NCBI RefSeq assembly: GCF_014356525.2
Contig: NC_052514.1
Location: forward strand, 1,655,831 to 1,719,830
Reading direction: 5' to 3'
Length of the DNA: 64,000 nt
Source of the DNA: Nilaparvata lugens
Taxonomy: Eukaryota; Arthropoda; Insecta; Hemiptera; Delphacidae
The notes beneath the pieces were generated by a model. That model was not told the origin of the DNA, did no database searches, and was given only the letters and a program-made list of their open reading frames with translations. Both the position numbers and the translations under genes were made by a program. This document shows, one piece after another, positions 22,840 through 35,692 of this stretch; positions within the stretch are counted from its first letter, which is position 1, and each line of letters opens with the position of its first letter.

Positions 22840-24560
22840 TTCCTCACTACTTTCCTCTCTTTGTCTCTCCCACACTCACTCACTCTCTTTCTCACTTACT
22901 TTTTCTAACTCACTTTTTTTTTCACTCTCTGTCTAACTCCTTCTCATAGCCTCACTCTTTGTAATTCCTTTCCCCTCTTCGCCTTATTTACTTTCTATTC
23001 TCTTTCCTCTTTTCTCTTTTTACTTTCCTTGCCCTATTACCATGAGTACGGAAAGCATTGCTTTCCAAAATAAATTAAGGTACCCCAATTACAAGTTTTA
23101 TATACGTTTCAAGGTCCCCTTAGTCCAAAAAAATGATTTTCGGGTGTTGGTTAGGGTGTTGGTTCCTAATCAACCGATTGACTTGAATTTAAAACTTAAG
23201 GTAAGGATACCGAGGATCCGACAATAAGAAATTCAATAAAATTCAATTCAAAATGGCGGATAATTACTGAAAAACCATGTTTTTCACTGTTTTCTCGAAA
23301 ACGGCTCCAACGATTTACTTCAAATTTATACCATGGATAGCTATTTATGAGTCCTATCAACTGACATGAGTCTCATTTCTGGGGAAAATTGCAGGAGCTG
23401 CGTAATATTCTTGAAAAAAATGACGGATAATTACTAAAAAACCATGTTTTTCACGATTTTCTCAAAAATGACTTGACCGAATTTTAAAATTCATACCCTG
23501 TATGTTATTTATCAGCTCTATCAACTGGCATGAGTCTTCTTTCTGGGAAACTAATGAGGGGTCCACCCCATCCTTGAGAAATGGACTTTGTAACCTCATT
23601 CTCGTGCATGAGGAAGGTAGGTAGAGCAGTTCATAAAAAGAAGACATAGTCGAGATATTTCATCTGTAGAACAGCTGTTTTGACGACTTTTAAAAAAATC
23701 ATCGAATTTCACAATTTACACAAAGGAGAAAGTACTCTGGAAACAATTATATATACACATATACAGTAGTCTGATTGTAGTTTCAAATATGTTGCCGCCA
23801 ATCGTCATTATGTTATTCCACTAAATTATTCTTGTTCAAGAATGGGGCTTACAGTTCAAAGAGCAAGGAAAGTTTTGTGAGTGTACCACACCAGAATTTT
23901 TTCTGTTTTTCCCCTCCTCACCCTTGTTTCTCAACTCTTCTCTCCCTATGTTGTAACTCTTCTTCTCTACTTTCTCGTCTTTACCCTTCTTTTCCATCTT
24001 CCTATTCTTTGATCATTCTCCTCTTTAGCTTCTTCATTTTCTTCTCTGTCTAATTCATTTTTTTCCTCTTATTTATCTCCTTCTTCCAATTCTCTCTCCC
24101 CTTCTTTTCTCCCACTTCTTTCACTCCTAAGTGTAATTTCTTGTCTTACTCCATCTCTACTTCCACTTCTTCTTCTATTATTCGCTGTATTTTTCTCTAT
24201 CTCTCCTTCCTCCTATTTTTCTCCCTGTTCTGTATTTTCTGTATATTTTCTGTCTTTCCTTATTTCTATATCTTACTGTTCCTCTACCTCACAGTTGCTT
24301 TCACTTCCCACTCACTCACTCTCTCTCTCTCTCTCTTCTAAAGCTGAATCGAATTCCCTTCTACATTTACATCATACTCACTCATAAACGCACTCTCTCT
24401 TTCTTTTGTCTCTCACAAACCCACTCTCTCTTCCTCTTTCTTTTCCTCTTCAGTCTCCCTCTCCTTCTTCTATCTTCCTTTCTCTCTCCCAGTCTTACTC
24501 TCTCTCACCTCTTCTCTTCACATTCTCTCTGTTCTACCCAAAGCTAATGTCCCCTCTCAC
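22840..24560 (+). repeat. CT-rich regions on either side of a family X copy
   Basis: 22840-23000 and 23910-24560 are dominated by TCTCTC, TTCTTC and CACTCACTC words. 23027-23908 is a family X copy. Short open frames inside are low complexity. Confidence 0.8.
23027..23908 (+). mobile_element. Family X repeat
   Basis: CCTTGCCCTATTACCATGAG ... AAAGCATTGCTTTCC at the left, and GCAAGGAAAGTTTTGTGAGT with the ACCACACCAGA terminus at the right. It is closest to the copy at 33488 (shared TGTTGCCGCCAATCGTCATT). Confidence 0.7.
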
Positions 24561-24804
24561 TTGTTTCGCCTAAGCTAATTCGAGTTGCCGTTCCCCACCC
24601 TCTAGGGAGCTTCAATTAGCATTCTCATTAAATGGCCAAATTACGCTGATATTAAGGCAATTGAAGCCCACTGCAGTATTGCACTGTTCCAACCAGCTGT
24701 TCCTCTTTCATCAGGTTATTTGCCACAATTCAGTCTGTATAATACAAAATTAGCTAGTATCATAGAGTGAGCTAACTATAGTTTTTAAGATTTCAACTTG
24801 CTAT

Positions 24805-25440
24805 AGTGAGGTCCACGTTTTAATGGAATTATTTGATGGAAATTGGTATTGCTATCTTTGTCTATCATTCGACAAAGCAGATAGCGCTAGTTTTCATCAA
24901 TGTAGAAATATTATTTATTGGAGAAATATAAATATTTTATCTCGTTGACCGAACGAAGTGAGGTCTAAGATTCAAGTCGACGGTTTGGCATTTCTCTTAA
25001 TGTTTAAATGTTTATATATTTATATGTTGCGCATTTACGGCAAAACGCGGTAATAGATTTTCATGAAATTTAAATTGCGCGTCGACGTATATACAAGGTT
25101 TTTGGAAATTTTGAATTTCAAGGATAATATAAAAGGAAAAAGGAGCCTACTTCATACGCCAATTTTAGAGTAAAAATCAGACTATAGAATTATTCATCAT
25201 AAATCAGCTGACAAGTGATTTACACAGATGTGTGGAGAAGCCAGTCTATTACTGTATTTGTATGAGGTCTATAGTTTCAATCAAAGACATTGAAGAGGTA
25301 TGCATCTATAAGCTGGGTTTACACCAAAGTTATTAACAAATTGGTTATAACTTAATCCTTATAGAATCTATTATCAATGTAGAAATATTTTTATTGGAGA
25401 AATATTTTATCTCATTTATAATAGTAAATATTTTTATATT
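24805..25440 (+). mobile_element. MITE-A fragment carrying another inserted repeat
   Basis: It begins AGTGAGGTCCACGTTTTAAT. The block ATCAATGTAGAAATATT followed by TTATTGGAGAAATA occurs both at about 24898 and at 25373. The sequence between starts near GACCGAACGAAGTGAGGTCT and contains a GTCGACGGTTTGGCATT block. I read this as an unclassified insertion flanked by duplicated MITE-A sequence. The distal TIR is not recognisable. Confidence 0.5.
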
Positions 25441-25519
25441 AATTTATATCAATGTCTCGAAATGTGTTTATAATTGCACAGAAGTTTAGTGCCAACGATT
25501 TTCACCGCGACACACACGG

Positions 25520-26300
25520 AGAAGTAGAAGAAGAAGAAAACGAAGAAGAAGAAGAAGAAGAGGAAGAGGAAGAAGAAGAAGAAGAAGAAGAAGAAGACTT
25601 GACTTCCTCCTTCTCTTCGTTCTCATCATCGTCCTCTTTTTCAACCTCTTCCTCCATCCAATCATCTTTCTCCTTTTCCTTTTTATACTTCTTCTTCTTC
25701 TATACTTATCTTCCTTCATCACATCTACTTTCACTCTCTCTCCTTCTACAACTACTACTGTTCTTTCTCTTTCTCCCCCTTTCCATTATCATCCTCCTCT
25801 TCAACCTCCTCGTCCACTTAATCATTTTTCTCCTTTGTCTCTTCTCACTCCAACTTCTCCACTTTCGCCTCATTCTGCCACATGGCAATAGAATGAGAGC
25901 GATAGCTGTCTCGCTGATTTGAATAATGGATACTGGAACTGCCTTCAACCAATAGATAGGCCTAGTTTCTTTTCAAAATTAGACTGCCTAAAAGCCTAAA
26001 CCGATCTTCCTGGGTCATTTTTCTACTCTTCACTCTTGTTCTTCTTCTTCTTCTTTTTCTTCTTCCCCATCTCCATCATCATCTTCTTCTACGTCTCCTT
26101 CTTCTTCTTCTTATTCGTCTCCTTCTGCTCAATCTTTTTCCAATTCTTCTTATTCTTCTGCCATTAGCTCTCAACCTCCTCCTCCTTCTACTCATTTTCC
26201 ATATCACCCTCCTCCTTCTCCTCCTTCTATTCCTCCTCCTTCCATCCTGCTCCTACTCCTCCTTCATCTTCTACTTCTCCTACTACTCCTTGTTCATGTT
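25520..26300. repeat. GAA array followed by CT/TTC-rich tracts
   Basis: 25520-25596 is GAA-rich on the plus strand. 25598-25870 and 26035-26300 are CT, TTC and CCT rich. The open frames at 25452..25922 and on the other strand are poly-Glu, Leu or Arg artefacts. Confidence 0.9.
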
Positions 26301-26740
26301 TTCAAAAATTATCACATGGTCTAAACTCTACCATGAAACCTACAGCCTATAATCCTAATCGTGTCGATTATGGCCTAGTTTCATGTGAAATTTGAATAAT
26401 TTTGGACCATCCTGAACTATCTATGATACAGAAATGAGAAGATAGCTTTAAAAGGTTACTGATTGATAGTGTTTATAGATTAAACTTACTAGCAAAGGTT
26501 TAGTGTTGCTTCAAGCTGTTTCGTTCTTGTTCTAAAATTGCCAATTTGAATTTAAATCTTTGTGACCTGGAATAGACTTGTGGGATGATAAAGCTGCATC
26601 CATTCTGGTTTAGAATAAAAATCACCCATTTTCAAAGTCTCATATTTCTTGAACAGTAGCGAATACTGTCTATCTGCCTCTCAAGTACTTAATAATATCA
26701 TTCCTGACAGTTTGAATAATTCTAGAATGTTTGATTCTAT

Positions 26741-27110
26741 AGTGGGGTCCATGTTATGATGGCAGTGGAGAAAGATAAGAAAACAACGTTGCCGATCCTC
26801 TGTCTTGTCAATGCCTGCTATAGACGATAGCTGATACAGGTTTATATAATATTAACTTTTCATTCTCGTTTAAAATAATCAAATAAATCTTTATCAATCA
26901 AGAAATAATATTTTTCAATAATTTAATAATGAATTCTCATGAGTAAGATGAAATGTTTTCTCAATTGATTATTTATTCTACATTTTTGAAAGACGTTCTG
27001 GCTTCAGAGCAAATCAAAAAAGAGATAGCGCTATCCGCAATGTTAAATGATGGACAAGGATAGCAATACCATTGCTAATCAAACACTGCCATTATAACGT
27101 GAACCTCACT
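26741..27110 (+). mobile_element. MITE-A copy
   Basis: AGTGGGGTCCATGTTATGAT ... ATAACGTGAACCTCACT, 370 bp, complete. Confidence 0.82.
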
Positions 27111-27208
27111 ATGAATGTCTGTAATTAAGCTCAAGTATCCTATCCTAAAATACCATTATTCATGATGAAACCTCAATCTAGATTGATATAGAAATAATCT
27201 GTCATCTT

Positions 27209-27375
27209 AAGGTGCGTACAGATATACGCGCCGCGAACATGAGCAATTCACTTTTAATCAGCTGATTATATCTGTATCTATACAGGAACGGTAAGATACA
27301 GATATAAAAAGCTTCGCATCAGCTGATTAAAAGTGAATTGCTCATGTTCGCGGCGCGTAAATCTGGACGCACCTT
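27209..27375 (+). mobile_element. Near-perfect palindromic MITE (AAGGTGCGTAC ends), copy 1
   Basis: AAGGTGCGTACAGATATACG and CAATTCACTTTTAATCAGCT pair with GTAAATCTGGACGCACCTT and their complements. The whole 167 bp can fold into one hairpin. Confidence 0.75.
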
Positions 27376-27836
27376 CAGGAGCATGAATTCAATTATTCAT
27401 TTTACAGCATTTATGAATCAAGAACTGAAAGTCACCTTGTAATATTCACCGTTAAGACAATAACATATATATTATTTGACAACCTTAATTGCAGAAACAA
27501 ATTCAAATCTTATTTATCCACAATCTACACTCATCATTATGAGAAATACCCCAGGTTGTGCCTATCTCTTATCACCTAAATTGCAATTTAAAATTCACAA
27601 ATCAAATCTCCGAAGCCATTCAAATTTCTAACACAATTTAAATTCCTCAGCTCATAAACCTTTCTTATGCCTGGCTCTATTTGTCTTCAAGCTGCTCCTA
27701 TATCACAATTAGAATTCCTTAAATCGATTCTCTATATCAATTCAAATCTCCAACACAATTTCAAATTGTCTACAACATAATAAATCCCACTGATTGCTAC
27801 AAGGCTTCTGTTTGGAGAGAAATTGCAACAGGTTAT

Positions 27837-27988
27837 GGCCCGGTTGCACAACAGCCGGTTAAATTTTAACCGTGATTAATTTCACGAAAACCAATCAGAG
27901 AAGGCGTTTTTGACAAGACGACTTCTCTAATCAGTTCTCAAGGAATTAATCACGGTTAAAATTTAACCGGTTGTTGTACAACCGGCAC
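27837..27988 (+). mobile_element. Palindromic PIF/Harbinger-like MITE
   Basis: GGCCCGGTTGCACAACAGCC ... GGTTGTTGTACAACCGGCAC, with the same arms as the copy at 4369. TAT flanks both sides, a possible 3-bp duplication. 152 bp. Confidence 0.78.
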
Positions 27989-28214
27989 TATAACTTACAA
28001 ACTCGAGTTCAACTCATTCGATACCAGTTACAGTAAGGTGTTAAATTATGAATCAACATGTAGATACTGTATCATAGGTTTCCATCTGTATCTAACACTG
28101 GTTAACTCTGCTGTCAAAGATATAATGCCGATTATAATCCGCTGTCAAGAATTATATCGCGGCAATTATAGCTACTATAACCAATCATTCTACTATCGCT
28201 AAATATCGGCGCCT

Positions 28215-28383
28215 AAAGGTGCGTACAGATATACGCACGGCTAACATGAGCAATTCACTATTAATCAGCTGATGCCAAGCTTTTTATATCTGTATCTTAT
28301 CGTTTCTGTAAAAATACAGATATAGTCAGCTGATTAAAAGTGAATTGCTCATGTTCGCGGCGCGTATATCTGCACGCACCTTT
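28215..28383 (+). mobile_element. Near-perfect palindromic MITE (AAGGTGCGTAC ends), copy 2
   Basis: Same family as 27209, about 1 kb away. The ends AAAGGTGCGTAC and GCACGCACCTTT are flanked by TA-containing sequence. Confidence 0.75.
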
Positions 28384-28489
28384 ACACAAGTGCTAATGAT
28401 CGAAGACATTTTTCTCTGGTTAAGCAATCATCAAGCAATCTTGATCTATCTATAAATAATATAGAAAAGGGAAAGAACTGGCTTCAACT

Positions 28490-28720
28490 GATACGGGATA
28501 GGAGACTCTCAAATGACGTATCATCACGTCTGAACTACTGGACTGATTAACTTGAAATTTTTGCATATAGATTCTCAATTCAACGAGGATGGTTATAGGT
28601 CTATTTCAAATTCTTAAAGAATTCAGTAGGTCAAGTTTTCAGTTAGTCAAGTTTTCAATTTGACCTTGCGGAGCATTAATTACCTGCTAGTCGATTCTTG
28701 TATATGTTTGAGTGGAACCT
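28490..28720 (+). repeat. Interspersed repeat, family Y copy 1
   Basis: GAAAGAACTGGCTTCAACTG, TATCATCACGTCTGAACTAC and TGGACTGATTAACTTGAAAT are shared in order with 39075..39290. Class unknown, no coding sequence. Confidence 0.55.
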
Positions 28721-28815
28721 GTTGAGAGTATATAATTACATAAATATGTATTTCACCAGTATCAATATAGTCATATATTGGTAGACATAAGTTGTTAGTT
28801 TGAGCATTAACTGCA

Positions 28816-29929
28816 GTGAGTTCCACGTTATAATGGCAGTGGAGAAAGATAGGTAAACAGCAGTGCCGATTCTCTGCCTTGCCACTGCTTTCTATCGAAG
28901 ATAGCTGATACCTGTATAATTATCTGAAAAGATATCAGCTGTTCACTGTTGTTTCAAACCATCAATTATTGAGGGAATATTTTCACTTTCCTTCCCCTAT
29001 TGCCATAGGTAACGAAAGTATTGCTTTCCGAAAAAAATTAAGATACCCCAATTTCTAAATCTCTATACGTTTCAAGGTCCCCTGAGTCCAAATTTGGTTT
29101 GTATGTGCGTCTGTGTACACGATATTCCATCTCCCAATTAACGGAATGACTTGAAATTTGGAACGTAAGGTCTTTACAATATAAGGATCCGACACGAACA
29201 ATTTCGATCAAATGCGATTCAAGATGGCGGCTAGAATGGCGAAAATGTTGTCAAAAACAGGGTTTTTCACGATTTTCTCGAAAACGGCTCAAACAATTTT
29301 GATTAAAGTTATACCTGGAATAGTCATCGATAAGCTCTATCAACTGCTACAAGTCCCATATCTGTAAAACTTTCAGGAGCTCCGCCCCATCTATGCAAAG
29401 TTTGATTTTAGATTCTCAATTGTCAGGCTTCAGATACAATTCAAACAAAACATTTCGAGTGGAAAAGATTGAGCATGAGAATCTCTACAATTAATAACGG
29501 TAACATATTCACCTAAAATTAAAAATAAGCACGAAATTCGAGAAAATGTGATTGTCCAATTGCAAACTGTTGATTCTATTAAAATGATTCACTATGAAGA
29601 GATAGCAGACCTCGTGTGTCTCCAGCGTTATTGCCCTGTCACCAGCTGGCTCAAATCTTTGAATAGTAGACTTGAGAAGCGCGGGAACACTAGCGTCAGG
29701 TGATAAATTTTCATAACGGCAAGGAAAGTTGTGTGAGTGCGCCACACCAGATTTTCCAATGATTGAGATTAAATATTTCGTTAATCAAATATATTTCTGC
29801 ATTGTTCAGAACTGTTCTAGCAACGTTACGGAGATAGAAAATGATATCGATATCTGCTTTGTCGAATGATAGACAAGGATAACAACACCAATGTTGATTA
29901 AATACTGCCATTATAACGTGGTCCTCACT
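28816..29929 (+). mobile_element. MITE-A copy interrupted by a family X element
   Basis: AGTGAGTTCCACGTTATAAT (28816) and CATTATAACGTGGTCCTCAC (29929) bracket MITE-A halves. These are split at about 28984 and 29755 by the X element. Confidence 0.8.
28984..29755 (+). mobile_element. Family X repeat (unclassified, ~770 bp), nested in MITE-A
   Basis: It starts ACTTTCCTTCCCCTATTGCC followed by ATAGGTAACGAAAG, a near-hairpin. It carries an internal TTCTCGAAAACGGCTCAAAC block and ends GCAAGGAAAGTTGTGTGAGT GCGCCACACC. Four other copies occur in the window. The short open frame at 29509..29745 is part of the repeat and has no recognisable domain. Confidence 0.7.
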
Positions 29930-31560
29930 TGAATCAGGTGAAAGGTAGTTCGAAATTATTACCTAAATCTTGATTGGAGCGTTTGACATTTAGCAGTCAA
30001 CTTATTAAGGAGCTGAATACATTTTGCCATTAATATAGCCTGAATGTCATCCCATGAACACTACAAGAGGCTGTTGTTTTGAAGCTTATACAAAATGGCA
30101 AGTCACCGATAATGATTGAGAATCTAGGGCGATTGTTCTTGTACTTTGTAATGATTTGTACGATCAAAATTTATGGTTATTTTTTCTTCCTCAGCTTTCC
30201 TTAAACTTTCATTTAATGAGTTCTAGATTCTATAACAAATAATATTATTATATCTTAGTAATTTTCATCTGTTTCCTTCTAAAACAAATGTTTCACAAAA
30301 AACATGTTTCACGAACGTTAAATATGCTAAACAATGTTCAACCTATGTTACTGGATATTAATGAAATATTTTCTAACAACAGTTTGATTGAAAATCGAGA
30401 AACCTGTATCGGTTGTTACACCATTATCAATCTCTAGTAAACTAAAACTAAAGTACAGAGAAGCAGTATTTATAATAACGGTCGAGCACCGTTATCAGAG
30501 AAAAGCCGTGACCTTTCAGAGTTAACGTCTGCCATTGGTCTAGACAAGCCCCTCCCCAATTAGCGGTTCATAATATAAACGTTCAAAATGGCGATTCAAA
30601 CAGCCATCACAGCTATGAGAGATTATTAAATAATCACACAATACAAGATAGATACACAAGATCAATAGAAAAATGTTAAAAATATGGGAAAACCATAGAA
30701 TAGGAAAATACTGTAACAAATTCTTGATAAAACTAGATTGGTTTTAATGATTCTGATCATTTGAAAATATAGCTGTGAAATTATATCGTTTGTTACTCTA
30801 GTTATCTCTAAAGCTTCCAGAATAAGTGTGTCTTTGTTATCAAAATGAGAAAACTTGAAGCATATAATGTATGGATATATTATACAGATACGAAGCAATA
30901 TATGGAATTATTATTCAAGGTTCGTTCTTACAAGGCTGGAACCAATTCAATTAAATTGTAATTACGTCTAGATTTGTATGTTCTGGAATGAATTTTTTGT
31001 TCAATTCTAAAACACATTGTTTGATATGATATTCTTCAACACTCTCCGATTTCCTTACCATTCCAGTAAGCGTTATATTCCGATAAATAGCTATATTGAA
31101 TGAGAAAATTCAATACAGTAGAATTCAATAAATAAAATTCAACACAATCAATTCCTATTAATACAGCTATAGCAATACAGCGATAGAACTAGGAAAACGT
31201 ATTGATTAAGTTAACAAGAAACTAGTTTCCGTGGTTACACCACTATCAATCTTCAGTAACCTCACGTGACAAGTATCTTTGTAATTAATGTCCAAAAATT
31301 TGAATCTGATTACCAAATTCTAAAATTAAATGAATCACCCTAAAAGGCTAACAGACTTTTGTGAAAAACTAAGATAAAATTACCCAACACAAATAGTAAT
31401 TCTGTTCTCTTCTGAAACATAATCCCTGACAGATATTCTCTGGAACCGTGGAATAAAGTCAAAAACCTTGACAAAAGGCGCCAAGCTATAGGCTACGGGG
31501 ACTTTCACTAATCCAATTTATCATAATTTCTGTGTTTCAACTGTCAGACAGGCGTGTAAC
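29930..31560. other. AT-rich sequence with two diverged foldback-arm remnants
   Basis: At 30399-30440 and 31216-31260 the words CTGTATCGGTTGTTACACCA and CCGTGGTTACACCACTATCA resemble the arm of the foldback family at 36201 and 53447. No gene is recognisable otherwise. Confidence 0.45.
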
Positions 31561-31569
31561 AGTATCTTT

Positions 31570-32210
31570 TCAATTTCTTTTTCTTCTTCTATTTTTTCCT
31601 CCTACACCTCCTCAACCTTCTGTTCCTTTTTCTTCTACTTCTTCTTCTTCTTCTTCTTTTTCTTCTTCTTCACCACCTTCTCCTTCACTTCCAACTTGTC
31701 CTCCTTCTCCTCCACCTTTTCCTTCTCATCCAACTTCTCCTCCTTCTCCACCTTCTCCTTCTTCTCCACCTTTTCCTTCTCATCCAACCTCTCCTCCTTC
31801 TCCACTTCTCCTTCTTCTCCACCTTTTCCTTCTCATCCAACCTCTCCTCCTTCTCCACCTTCTCCTTCTTCTCCACCTTTTCCTTCTCATCCAACTTCTC
31901 CTCCTTCTCCACCTTCTCCTTCTTCTCCACCTTTTCCTTCTCATCCAACCTCTCCTCCTTCTCCACCTTCTCCTTCTTCTCCACCTTTTCCTTCTCATCC
32001 AACCTCTCCTCCTCCTCCACCTTCCCCTTCTTCTCCAACTTTTCCTTCTCGACCACCTTCTCCTCCTTCTCCACCTTCTCCTTCTTCTCCACCTTTTCCT
32101 TATCATCCTACTTCTCCTCCTTCACCACCTTCTCTTTCACCACCCACTCCTTCTTCGCCACCTCCTCCTCCTTCTCCTCCTCCTCTTCTTCTCCATCTCT
32201 TTTGATCCTT
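31570..32210 (+). repeat. 54-bp CT-rich minisatellite (about 8 units)
   Basis: The CCTTCTCATCC marker recurs at 31721, 31775, 31828, 31882, 31936, 31990, 32044 (CCTTCTCGACC) and 32098 (variant), with periods of 54, 53 and then 54. Because 54 is divisible by 3, several frames stay open on both strands, giving 18-residue peptide repeats (Ser-Pro-Pro rich on plus, Lys-Glu rich on minus). A one-base deletion near 31813 shifts the frame. No start context or splice sites support a protein. Confidence 0.92.
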
Positions 32211-32504
32211 CTGTTCCAGTAATAATTCACTTTTCAAAGCAGACAAGGCAGAGACACTTTTCTTGGCAATTTTTATTTCTTTGTTCAGCAGTGTGACACA
32301 TCCTTCTATCCTTCTCTGAGAAATAAAGCAGCAGCAGCATCAGGCTAAACAACGGTTAAATTATGATTGTCGTGTGACAGAGAGTGAATGTATTCGAAAT
32401 AAATTATATATGCGAGCGAGCGAAGCGACCATTTGTCATAGTCCGAGCGAATCTTTCTGTGGCGCTACAATAGCACAAAACTTTCAAAGGAACCGTTCCT
32501 CTCA

Positions 32505-32595
32505 TTCTTCTTCTTCTTCTTCTTCATCTTCTTCTTCTTCCTTTTCTTCCTCTCCTTCTTCTTCTACTACTACTTCTCCTATTACTTCTACTATT
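32505..32595 (+). repeat. TTC microsatellite
   Basis: TTC run with TCC and TAC variants, directly followed by an L copy. Confidence 0.93.
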
Positions 32596-32596
32596 C

Positions 32597-32886
32597 TGGT
32601 AGAGAGTTAGTGGGGAGGATATTTTTAATATTCTTTCCGAAGAATGGACATTGATATATCCAATGCTCCGCCAATTTAAGTAGATGCATACAATATAATT
32701 ATCTATATTTATTATATTACAAATTACTTTTTCATATCATATACAGTTCAATAATTATTTTCTTAGTCTATATTATGTAATTCATCTATAATTTTGCTGT
32801 ATTGTAAGCTATTGTATATAAGTGTATAAGCCAGTATATATTGTAATCTACATAAATAAAGTACTCAATCAATCAATCAATCAATC
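32597..32886 (+). mobile_element. Repeat family L, full-length-like copy
   Basis: It starts at TGGTAGAGAGTTAGTGGGG inside a TTC-rich tract and ends with AATAAAGTACTCAA plus five TCAA units. It is about 290 bp. Confidence 0.77.
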
Positions 32887-33487
32887 TCCTTCTTCTTCGT
32901 CTTCTCCTTCTCCTTCTTTCCTTCTTTACCACCACTATCCGATCCACATCCTTCTCTTGTCACAAATCTTTGTCCTGTTCGTATTATACTATGGATTTGA
33001 AATTCCAATCTCTTTACCCAAATTCAAGTACTCCAAGTATAGACCTACATATAGTTTAGAAATTTATATATCCTCTCAAATTTACATTCCACATCCTCGC
33101 AGATATCAAACATTCATCATATCCACCAAAATAGGGGGATATAGGTGTTCATATATCAACAAATTTCAGACGTGAAACAAAGAAACATTAGATGGTTAAT
33201 CAGTCAAAATAGGTCTTCAGTTTTATATGGTAACCTTTGCCGATTTTAGTGAGTGAACGATATGCTTTAGTAGTTCAGAAGAATTGAAGAGGTCAAGATT
33301 GAGTTCGCTCCACGGGACGAATAACTATTGAGTTACTATTATAATTTCAGCTCAATACTACAGTATTACAGTATACTTTACTACAGTACTACAGTATACT
33401 ACAGTATAATATACAATACATAATTCAAGTTGTTCTGAAATCTTAAAAGAAGTTGGCGCTGGAGTAGAAATGAACATTATACAATAA

Positions 33488-34492
33488 AAAATCTGGTGTG
33501 GTACTCTCACACAACTTTCCTTGCCCATTGAACTGTAAGCCCAATCAACGAGAATAATTTGGGGGAATAATATAATGATGATTGGCGGCAACATATTTGA
33601 AACTACGATCAGACTTGTGTTTATGTGTATATTATAATTATAATATTGTTTTCAAAGTACTTTTTCCTTTGTGTAAATTGTGAAATTCTATGATTTTTAT
33701 AAAAGTCGTCAAAACAGCTCTGTTCTACAGATGAAATATCTCGACTATGTGTTCTCTTTATGAACTGCTCTACCTACCTCATGCACGAGAAAGAGGCTAC
33801 AAAGTCCATTTCTCAAGGATGTGGTGGACCCCCCATCAGTTTCCCAGAAAGGAGACTCATGCCAGTTGATAGAGCTGATAAACAGGGTATACTATAAAGG
33901 GTATAGTTTTACTATATACAGGTATACTATTATATACAGGTATATTATATACAGGTATACTATATACAGGTTTTACTATTACAACTATACAGGGTATGAA
34001 TTTGAAAAAAAAGTCAAGTCATTTTTGAGAAAATCGTGAAAAACATGGTTTTTTAGTAATTATCCGTCATTTTTCTCAAGAATATTACGGAGCTCCTGCA
34101 ATTTTCCCAGAAATGAGACTCATGTCAGTTGATAGGACTTATAAATAGCTAGCTATCCATGGTATAAATTTGAAGAAAATTGTTGGAGCCGTTTTCGAGA
34201 AAACCGTGAAAAACATGGTTTTTCAGTTATTATCCGCCATTTTGAATTGAATTTCTTATTGTCGGATCCTCATGGTATAAGGACCTTAAGTTTGAAATTT
34301 CAAGTCAATCGGTTGATTAGGAATGGAGTTATCGTGTTCACAGACATACACACACACAGACCAACACCCAAAAATCATGTTTTTGGACTCAGGGGAACTT
34401 GAAACATATAGAGAACTTGAAATTAGGGTACCTTAATTTTTTTGGAAAGCAATACTTTCCTTACCTATGGTAATATGGCAAGGAGAGTAAAA
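33488..34492 (-). mobile_element. Family X repeat with an internal ~19-bp tandem array
   Basis: It is the reverse complement of the family, running from AAATCTGGTGTGGTACTCTC to GGCAAGGAGAGTAAAAATG. An ACTATATACAGGTAT unit is repeated several times at about 33905-33980. Confidence 0.7.
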
Positions 34493-34655
34493 ATGCAATA
34501 ATTAGATTATTATACAAAATAAAATTTAAGGAACTACTCGCCCAAAAGAGCAAGATTGGTTTTATCATTAGGAATTGGTAGCTGTTGGCTGGCCTATCAA
34601 GGTCAGAGTCTGCGATTGGCCGAGAAAAGACACGCCCAGAATGGGGCGTTCCTAT

Positions 34656-35107
34656 AGTGAGGTCCACGTTATAATGGCAGTGGAGAAAGATAGGAGAACA
34701 ACGTCGCCGTTGCCTCTGTCTTGTCAATGCCTTCCATAGACGGTAGCTGATACAGGTTTATTGATGTAATATTAACGGTTCATTCTCGTTTAAAATAATC
34801 AATTATATTTTATCAAGCAAGAAATTATATTTTCAGTAATTTCAATAATTAACGGTTCATTCTCGTTTAAAATAATAAATTATATTTTATCAAGCAAAAA
34901 ATTATATTTTCAATAATTTCATAATGAATTTTCATAATTGAGATGAAATATGCTGTTAATTAGTTATTACTTTTACATTGTTGAAAGACATCTTGCAACA
35001 CAGCCAAGCGAGAGAGAGATAGTGTTATCTGCTTTGTTGAATAAAAGACAAGGAAAGCAATATCATTAATAATTTTTAAACACTGCCTTTATAACGTGGA
35101 CCTCACT
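34656..35107 (+). mobile_element. MITE-A copy with a partial internal duplication
   Basis: AGTGAGGTCCACGTTATAAT ... TATAACGTGGACCTCACT, 452 bp. The TAACGGTTCATTCTCGTTTA block is present twice (34774 and 34852). Confidence 0.82.
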
Positions 35108-35692
35108 GAAGTATGGAATTACAGTGTGGAACTGATTTCTAAATATTTTCATCCTGAAAAAGTAAATGAAACTGGAAAAGCAGTGCACTTAATGAAAGTG
35201 AAGAGAATGTCACGGTCATGAAAAGACGCAAGCAGGTGAAAGGGATATAAAGCGAGCAGAAATAAAGAAAGTGAAAGGGAAAATAGAGACCTTGCCCTTA
35301 CCCTTTACTTCACTCTCGCCCTTACTCTCTACTACCCCTATCTCCACTATTTTCCTTACCCTTGAAGCCCTTTTAAGCCCACGAAGTAGACTAACTCTCG
35401 TCTGATCACGAAAAAGACATTTCACGTTTCCCAGTTACATCCGTAAAATTTCCATCACGTGATTTGTTGTAGATGCGGGTGGCAACGGTTCTAATAAAAA
35501 CACACTAACGGAAACAGGCTGTGCCACACAAGGAGGGGAAATGTGGCGGGGATTGAAATAATTATTGTAGAAGGGAGACGGAGAGAGATAGTGATGTTGA
35601 GAGAGAGAAACAGTGGTGAAAAAAGAGGAAAATTGTGGTGGGGTAGGGATAATTATTGTAGAAGGGGAAGAGAGAGAAAGATGAAGAGATGT

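Noticed and set aside
25373..25440. Second MITE-A copy
   Set aside because: It only repeats the block at 24898 and lacks TIRs, so it was treated as part of the interrupted fragment at 24805.
31532..32296. 254-codon plus-strand frame and matching minus-strand Lys/Glu-rich frames
   Set aside because: All are explained by a 54-bp repeat whose length is a multiple of three.
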